Source: DAOUEG01 sp964589285 (GTDB lineage: Bacteria > Chloroflexota > Dehalococcoidia > Dehalococcoidales > RBG-16-60-22). Taken from it: a stretch of DNA of 18,057 nt. A program made the translations under genes and the position numbers. The stretch's first letter is position 1. Every line of letters begins with the position of its first letter. The stretch spans positions 1 to 18,057 of the forward strand of contig CAZPSP010000040.1 of the NCBI GenBank assembly GCA_964589285.1. Direction: 5' to 3'. Positions 15,045 through 18,057 of the stretch are shown here, piece by piece. Under the pieces are notes generated by a model. That model did not search any database. It saw only the letters and a list, made by a program, of their open reading frames with translations, and was not told where the DNA came from.

Positions 15045-15849
15045 CGATCTCTTGTCCTTCCGGTCCGAGGCAGTAATCGATGAACTTCTTGACATTGCCG
15101 GTGGGTTCGCCCATGGTCAGCAGGAGGAGCGGGCGGGAGATGGGATAATTCCCGGACTTCACGTTATCGATGGTGGCGTCCACGCCGTCGATATTCAAAG
15201 TCCGGACAGAGTCATCGACATAGCCGAACGATATGAAGCCGATGGCGCCGGGGTCACCGGTGACCGCTGTCTTGATGGCGCCGTTGGAAGGCTGGAGCAG
15301 CGCGCCTGCCGCGATGAGTGATTCACCCATCACGATCTCTTCAAAGGCATCACGGGTGCCGGAGCCTTCTTCACGGGCGAAGATGTTGATGCCTTTATCT
15401 TCACCACCGACCTGGCTCCAGTTCGTTATCTCGCCGGCGAATATCTGCCGCACCTGCTCCATGGTGAGCCCGGTGATGGACTGTGCCGGATTCACGATGA
15501 CGGCGATACCGTCCATCGCCAAAACGTGTTCCACGAGCCCGAGGTCTTTTTCGCTGTCCTTGAGTTCGCGGGACGCCGCGCCGATGTCCACCGTCCCGTC
15601 CGAGACGGACTTGATGCCGGTGCTGGAACCGCCGCCCTGGATGGTTACGGTAATGCCTTCATTCATGTTCATGAAAGCGATGGCCAGCTGCTCGGCCACC
15701 GGCTGAACGGTGGTGGAGCCGGCTTCCGTAACGGTGCTGCTGCCGGTGCCGGTCGTTGTGTTGTTACCATTTCCGCAGCCTGCCAAGCCCAGCATCATAA
15801 TACCGGCCAGTACCAGACCGAGGACAGAATACCTGATGGTTTTTCGCAA
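15016..15849 (-). CDS. pstS: Phosphate-binding lipoprotein PstS
   Basis: A 277-residue extracytoplasmic phosphate-binding protein that delivers phosphate to PstCA. Residues 1-24 are a lipoprotein signal peptide with lipobox LAGC, so Cys25 is lipidated and the mature protein is membrane-anchored. A Thr/Ser/Gly linker follows. Phosphate-contact motifs are visible as GSTTVQPV (44-51), GGGSSTG (72-78), DIGAASRE (88-95) and EGSGTRDAF (161-169). Length is on the short side but complete. The start is TTG at 15849 with AAGGAG 8 bases upstream. It is the first gene of the pst operon, downstream of a four-repeat Pho box, and so is expected to be induced strongly by phosphate limitation. Confidence 0.95.
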   Translation of the reverse strand: MRKTIRYSVLGLVLAGIMMLGLAGCGNGNNTTTGTGSSTVTEAGSTTVQPVAEQLAIAFMNMNEGITVTIQGGGSSTGIKSVSDGTVDIGAASRELKDSEKDLGLVEHVLAMDGIAVIVNPAQSITGLTMEQVRQIFAGEITNWSQVGGEDKGINIFAREEGSGTRDAFEEIVMGESLIAAGALLQPSNGAIKTAVTGDPGAIGFISFGYVDDSVRTLNIDGVDATIDNVKSGNYPISRPLLLLTMGEPTGNVKKFIDYCLGPEGQEIVAQDYIPVN

Positions 15850-15874
15850 GGTTTATTCTCCTTCAACTTTTTGC

Positions 15875-15894
15875 GCCGGATTCCGGACTCCGGC
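15875..15894 (-). other. Short hairpin in the pstS leader
   Basis: GCCGGA (15875-15880) and TCCGGC (15889-15894) can pair with an 8-base loop in the untranslated leader, some 25 bases before the pstS start. On the plus strand it is followed by a T-rich stretch, but no plus-strand gene ends here. It could affect message stability or start-site access. Confidence 0.3.
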
Positions 15895-15930
15895 TTCTTT
15901 TTGTGTCCTACTTACAGTATGAAGACCGGC

Positions 15931-15969
15931 ATTTAAAGATGTATTAAGGCTATGTTAAAAACTTGTTAA
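15931..15969 (-). promoter_or_regulatory. Pho box (PhoP-type direct repeats) upstream of pstS
   Basis: Read on the minus strand: TTAACA (15964-15969), TTAACA (15953-15958), TTAATA (15942-15947) and TTAAAT (15931-15936), each separated by exactly 5 bases, an 11-base period. This is the arrangement known for PhoP-activated promoters of the Bacillus type. CATACT (15916-15921) is the likely -10 box, 9 bases further downstream; no -35 hexamer is needed for an activator-dependent promoter. Confidence 0.82.
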
Positions 15970-15994
15970 AACTTGGATTTACGGGTTTCTCTTA

Positions 15995-16050
15995 TTGAAG
16001 CGATGCTTGCCGTATTTTATAATATGCATATAAGCGCATATACACATATA
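15995..16050 (+). promoter_or_regulatory. ars operon promoter and ArsR operator
   Basis: TTGAAG (15995-16000), a 17-base spacer and TATAAT (16018-16023) form a strong promoter with a start near 16030. Directly on it lies an AT-rich symmetric element: a perfect 10-base palindrome ATATGCATAT (16022-16031), an inverted repeat ATATGC-N8-GCATAT (16022-16041), and three CATATA copies (16027, 16037, 16045). This fits an ArsR dimer site blocking the -10 box and start. Confidence 0.68.
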
Positions 16051-16055
16051 ATTGG

Positions 16056-16448
16056 GTGGCAGATGAAAAAACGATAAAAGTATTCAAGGCATTGTCCGAT
16101 GAAACGAGGCTCAGGATACTTAATTTGCTCATCGAGCGGGACTGCTGTGTCTGCGAGGTGATGCAGGCGTTGGACATTTCCCAGACCAGGGCGTCCCGCA
16201 ATCTCCAGATTCTGTATCAAGCCGGCCTGCTCCGGCACTGGAAGGAAGGACTCTGGTCGCATTATGGCATCGACGCAGCAGGAAAAACGGTCGATACGGG
16301 AACATTGGTAGGCATTATACGGCGGTCTCTGGAAAACGACCCCCAAGCCGCGAAAGATATCGCCAGGCTGTCAGAAGTAACACCGGTGGAATGCGGACTG
16401 TCCTGCGCCGTAAAAGCGTCCGGAACAGCAGGGGAGGGACTTCAATGA
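16056..16448 (+). CDS. arsR: ArsR family arsenite-responsive repressor
   Basis: A 130-residue winged-helix metalloregulator of the ArsR/SmtB family. Residues 5-25 (TIKVFKALSDETRLRILNLL) are the typical start. The arsenite sensor is Cys30-Cys31-x-Cys33 (RDCCVCEVMQAL), matching the ELCVCDL motif of classical As(III) sensors. The recognition helix is in DISQTRASRNLQIL. Two further cysteines lie in the C-terminal VECGLSC segment. Start is GTG at 16056; an in-frame stop just upstream leaves no other good choice, and the ribosome site is weak, fitting low repressor levels. The stop overlaps the arsC start as ATGA. Expected action: it binds the operator at 16022-16050 and releases it on arsenite or antimonite binding. 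Confidence 0.93.
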   Translation: MADEKTIKVFKALSDETRLRILNLLIERDCCVCEVMQALDISQTRASRNLQILYQAGLLRHWKEGLWSHYGIDAAGKTVDTGTLVGIIRRSLENDPQAAKDIARLSEVTPVECGLSCAVKASGTAGEGLQ

Positions 16449-16849
16449 AAACCGTTTTATTCGTTTGCATTCATAATGCCGGGCGCAGCCAGATGGCCGA
16501 AGCATTTTTCAACCGGATGGCAAAGAGGAAAGCCCGCGCACTGTCAGCCGGAACGAGACCCGGTAGCTCGGTCCATCCGGAAGTGGTCGAAGTCATGAAG
16601 GAAGTCGGTATCGATCTCAGCGGCAACCGGCCGAAGGTGCTGACTATGGAGTTGGTCAATGAAGCCGACCGGATGATCACCATGAGCTGTGGTGAAGACA
16701 CGGAAGGCGTCTGCCCGGCCGGTTTCATCGAGACCGAGGACTGGCAGCTCGACGACCCCGCCGGCCAACCCCTTCCCGTGGTGCGCCGTATCCGTGATGA
16801 GATCGAAAAACGGGTCGGAAAACTCATCGAAGAACTAGACATAAATTAA
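16445..16849 (+). CDS. arsC: Arsenate reductase, thioredoxin-coupled (LMW phosphatase fold)
   Basis: A 134-residue cytosolic enzyme reducing arsenate to arsenite. The phosphatase-like P-loop is CIHNAGRS with nucleophile Cys8 and Arg14. The two further redox cysteines are Cys82 (MSCGE) and Cys90 (GVCPAG), and DWQLDDPAG (99-107) is the family's acid loop. A three-cysteine set at 8/82/90 is that of thioredoxin-dependent ArsC (8-10, 82, 89-90 in known members), not the glutaredoxin type. The ATG at 16445 follows GGGAGGG and overlaps the arsR stop by 4 bases, suggesting translational coupling. An in-frame start further upstream (16391) lies inside arsR and is not supported. Confidence 0.95.
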   Translation: MKTVLFVCIHNAGRSQMAEAFFNRMAKRKARALSAGTRPGSSVHPEVVEVMKEVGIDLSGNRPKVLTMELVNEADRMITMSCGEDTEGVCPAGFIETEDWQLDDPAGQPLPVVRRIRDEIEKRVGKLIEELDIN

Positions 16850-16859
16850 GGAAGACTTC

Positions 16860-17930
16860 ATGACGACTGTTAATGCCCGATCGCCGCGACGCCTGCCTGT
16901 CCTGGACCGTTTTCTGACTCTCTGGATTTTCCTCGCCATGGCGATAGGTGTCGGGATGGGGTACTTCATCCCTGGTATCGCCGATGCCCTGGATGCCGTT
17001 TCCATCGGCTCGACATCTGTCCCGATAGCCATCGGGCTGATACTGATGATGTACCCGCCGCTTGCCAAGGTCCGCTATGAGGATCTCGGCAAGGTTTTTC
17101 GCAACTGGCAGGTGCTCGGCCTTTCGCTCATCCAGAACTGGGTCATCGGCCCGGTCCTCATGTTCTTCGTAGCTGTTCTGTTCCTCGGGTATATATGGCC
17201 GCTGCCGGACTATATGGTAGGCCTCATTATGATCGGTCTGGCGCGGTGCATCGCCATGGTCATCGTCTGGAACGAGCTTGCCAGCGGTGATCATGAATAT
17301 GCCGCCGGCCTGGTGGCCTTTAACTCTGTGTTCCAGATACTTTTCTACTCCGTTTATGCTTTTATTTTTATAACGATTCTACCAGGCTGGTTCGGCCTGG
17401 AAGGCTCGGAAGTCGATGTCACCATGGGCGAAATAGCCCGGAGCGTCCTCATCTATCTGGGTATTCCTTTCTTCGGCGGCATGCTGACCCGTTTCATCTT
17501 CCTCAAGACCAAGGGCAGGGACTGGTATGAGCGGAAATTCATCCCGAAGATAAGCCCCGTCACCCTCATTGCTCTGCTGTTCACCATCATCGTCATGTTC
17601 TCTCTCAAGGGAGAAATGATCGTGGAATTACCACTGGATGTGGTCAAGATAGCCGTACCGCTGCTGATTTATTTCGTCGCCATGTTCCTCATCTCGTTCT
17701 GGATGGGCAAACGCATCGGCGCTGACTACTCCAGGACGACGACCATCGCTTTCACCGCGGCCAGCAACAACTTCGAGTTGGCTATCGCCGTCGCCGTGGC
17801 GGTCTTCGGTATCGGCTCCGGCCAGGCCTTTGCAGCCGTCATCGGCCCGCTGGTGGAGGTGCCGGTGATGATCGGGCTGGTCAACGTGGCGTTCTGGTTC
17901 CGTCGGAGATATTTCAAATCTACCGCGTAA
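16860..17930 (+). CDS. acr3: Arsenite efflux permease, Acr3 family
   Basis: A 356-residue inner-membrane arsenite exporter of the Acr3 (BART) family, with about ten hydrophobic helices. The essential cysteine is Cys130 in GLARCIAMVIVWN, the most characteristic Acr3 motif, and NNFELAIAVAVAVFG (303-317) holds the conserved late glutamate. Length is normal for bacterial Acr3. The ATG lies 10 bases after arsC, with AAGGA 7 bases upstream. It completes the arsR-arsC-acr3 operon and uses the membrane potential or proton gradient to expel the arsenite made by ArsC. No arsA, arsD or arsM gene is present. Confidence 0.95.
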   Translation: MTTVNARSPRRLPVLDRFLTLWIFLAMAIGVGMGYFIPGIADALDAVSIGSTSVPIAIGLILMMYPPLAKVRYEDLGKVFRNWQVLGLSLIQNWVIGPVLMFFVAVLFLGYIWPLPDYMVGLIMIGLARCIAMVIVWNELASGDHEYAAGLVAFNSVFQILFYSVYAFIFITILPGWFGLEGSEVDVTMGEIARSVLIYLGIPFFGGMLTRFIFLKTKGRDWYERKFIPKISPVTLIALLFTIIVMFSLKGEMIVELPLDVVKIAVPLLIYFVAMFLISFWMGKRIGADYSRTTTIAFTAASNNFELAIAVAVAVFGIGSGQAFAAVIGPLVEVPVMIGLVNVAFWFRRRYFKSTA

Positions 17931-17979
17931 ATCTCATCGGTTAGCAGGACGGGTAGCTTTACGGCTTCCCTTTCCCGTC

Positions 17980-18015
17980 TCCTCTCCCCCTGTGGGAGAG
18001 GATTAAGGTGAGGGG
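17980..18015. repeat. Dispersed palindromic repeat (TCCTCTCCC / GGGAGAGGA type)
   Basis: A 9-bp stem TCCTCTCCC (17980-17988) and GGGAGAGGA (17994-18002) with a 5-base loop, followed by TTAAGGTGAGGGG. This matches a short intergenic repeat widespread in bacterial genomes, whose translation gives the well-known spurious peptide NPLPQGER. It lies 50 bases after acr3 and could also form the 3' end of the ars transcript, though no T-run follows. Confidence 0.7.
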
Positions 18016-18057
18016 TATTCCATACGTATTCCCCGTGACCCATGTGGTGGTATTATT

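Noticed and set aside
15875..15910. Possible plus-strand terminator (hairpin followed by TTCTTTTTG)
   Set aside because: No plus-strand gene ends upstream of it. It lies in the pstS leader, so it is listed only as a leader hairpin.
17948..17979. GACGGG / CCCGTC inverted repeat after acr3
   Set aside because: Only 6 bp with a 20-base loop and no T-run, too weak to call a terminator.
1..18057. tRNA or rRNA genes, CRISPR arrays, insertion sequences, prophage or toxin-antitoxin genes
   Set aside because: Looked for on both strands by eye and by the protein content; nothing supportable was seen.

Overview
The window (18,057 bases) is ordinary bacterial chromosome with densely packed, operon-organised genes. 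It is fairly GC-rich and most start codons have strong GGAGG-type ribosome sites. Nothing fixes the species. The crotonase / amidohydrolase / iron-sulfur flavoprotein / CoA-transferase set points to an anaerobe with acyl-CoA metabolism. The PhoP-type direct repeats of the Gram-positive/cyanobacterial kind, together with a lipoprotein PstS, fit Chloroflexota (Dehalococcoidia-like) or a Firmicutes-like lineage. This placement is inference from gene style, not from a marker gene.

Layout. (1) 15-6119, minus strand: a four-gene catabolic operon, in transcription order a crotonase-family protein, an amidohydrolase-2 protein with decarboxylase-type metal ligands, an 897-residue fusion of an Old Yellow Enzyme-type reductase with a GltD-like electron-input module, and an acetyl-CoA hydrolase/4-hydroxybutyrate-type CoA-transferase. 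A TTGACA/TAAACT promoter lies about 410 bases upstream, leaving a long untranslated leader. (2) 6635-9560: a class II aldolase gene (minus) divergent from a marR-MFS exporter operon (plus). A perfect GTTTACA-G-TGTAAAC palindrome lies on the marR promoter. (3) 9557-11245, minus: a CoA-disulfide-reductase-type flavoprotein with a C-terminal rhodanese domain, convergent with and overlapping the exporter gene by 4 bases. (4) 11409-11576, minus: an unrecognised 55-residue protein with a GTG start and strong ribosome site, preceded by a Pho-box-like repeat array. (5) 11706-15849, minus: the complete phosphate uptake operon pstS-pstC-pstA-pstB-phoU, with a four-repeat, 11-bp-period Pho box upstream of pstS. 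(6) 16056-17930, plus: an arsenic resistance operon arsR-arsC-acr3 with a clear promoter and AT-rich palindromic operator, divergent from pstS. (7) The right end carries a CCTCTCCC/GGGAGAGG dispersed repeat.

Functional reading. Region 1 most likely activates a carboxylic acid as a CoA thioester and reduces, hydrates or decarboxylates it anaerobically; the substrate is unknown. Regions 4-6 form a phosphate/arsenate block. High-affinity Pst uptake is switched on by phosphate limitation and would also admit arsenate, while the divergent ars operon reduces arsenate (ArsC) and exports arsenite (Acr3) under ArsR control. Regions 2-3 look like stress and export functions (drug or toxic-compound efflux; thiol/persulfide redox). 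The points most worth a second look are the uncharacterised catabolic operon with its long leader, and the overlooked small gene with its own Pho-box-like array.
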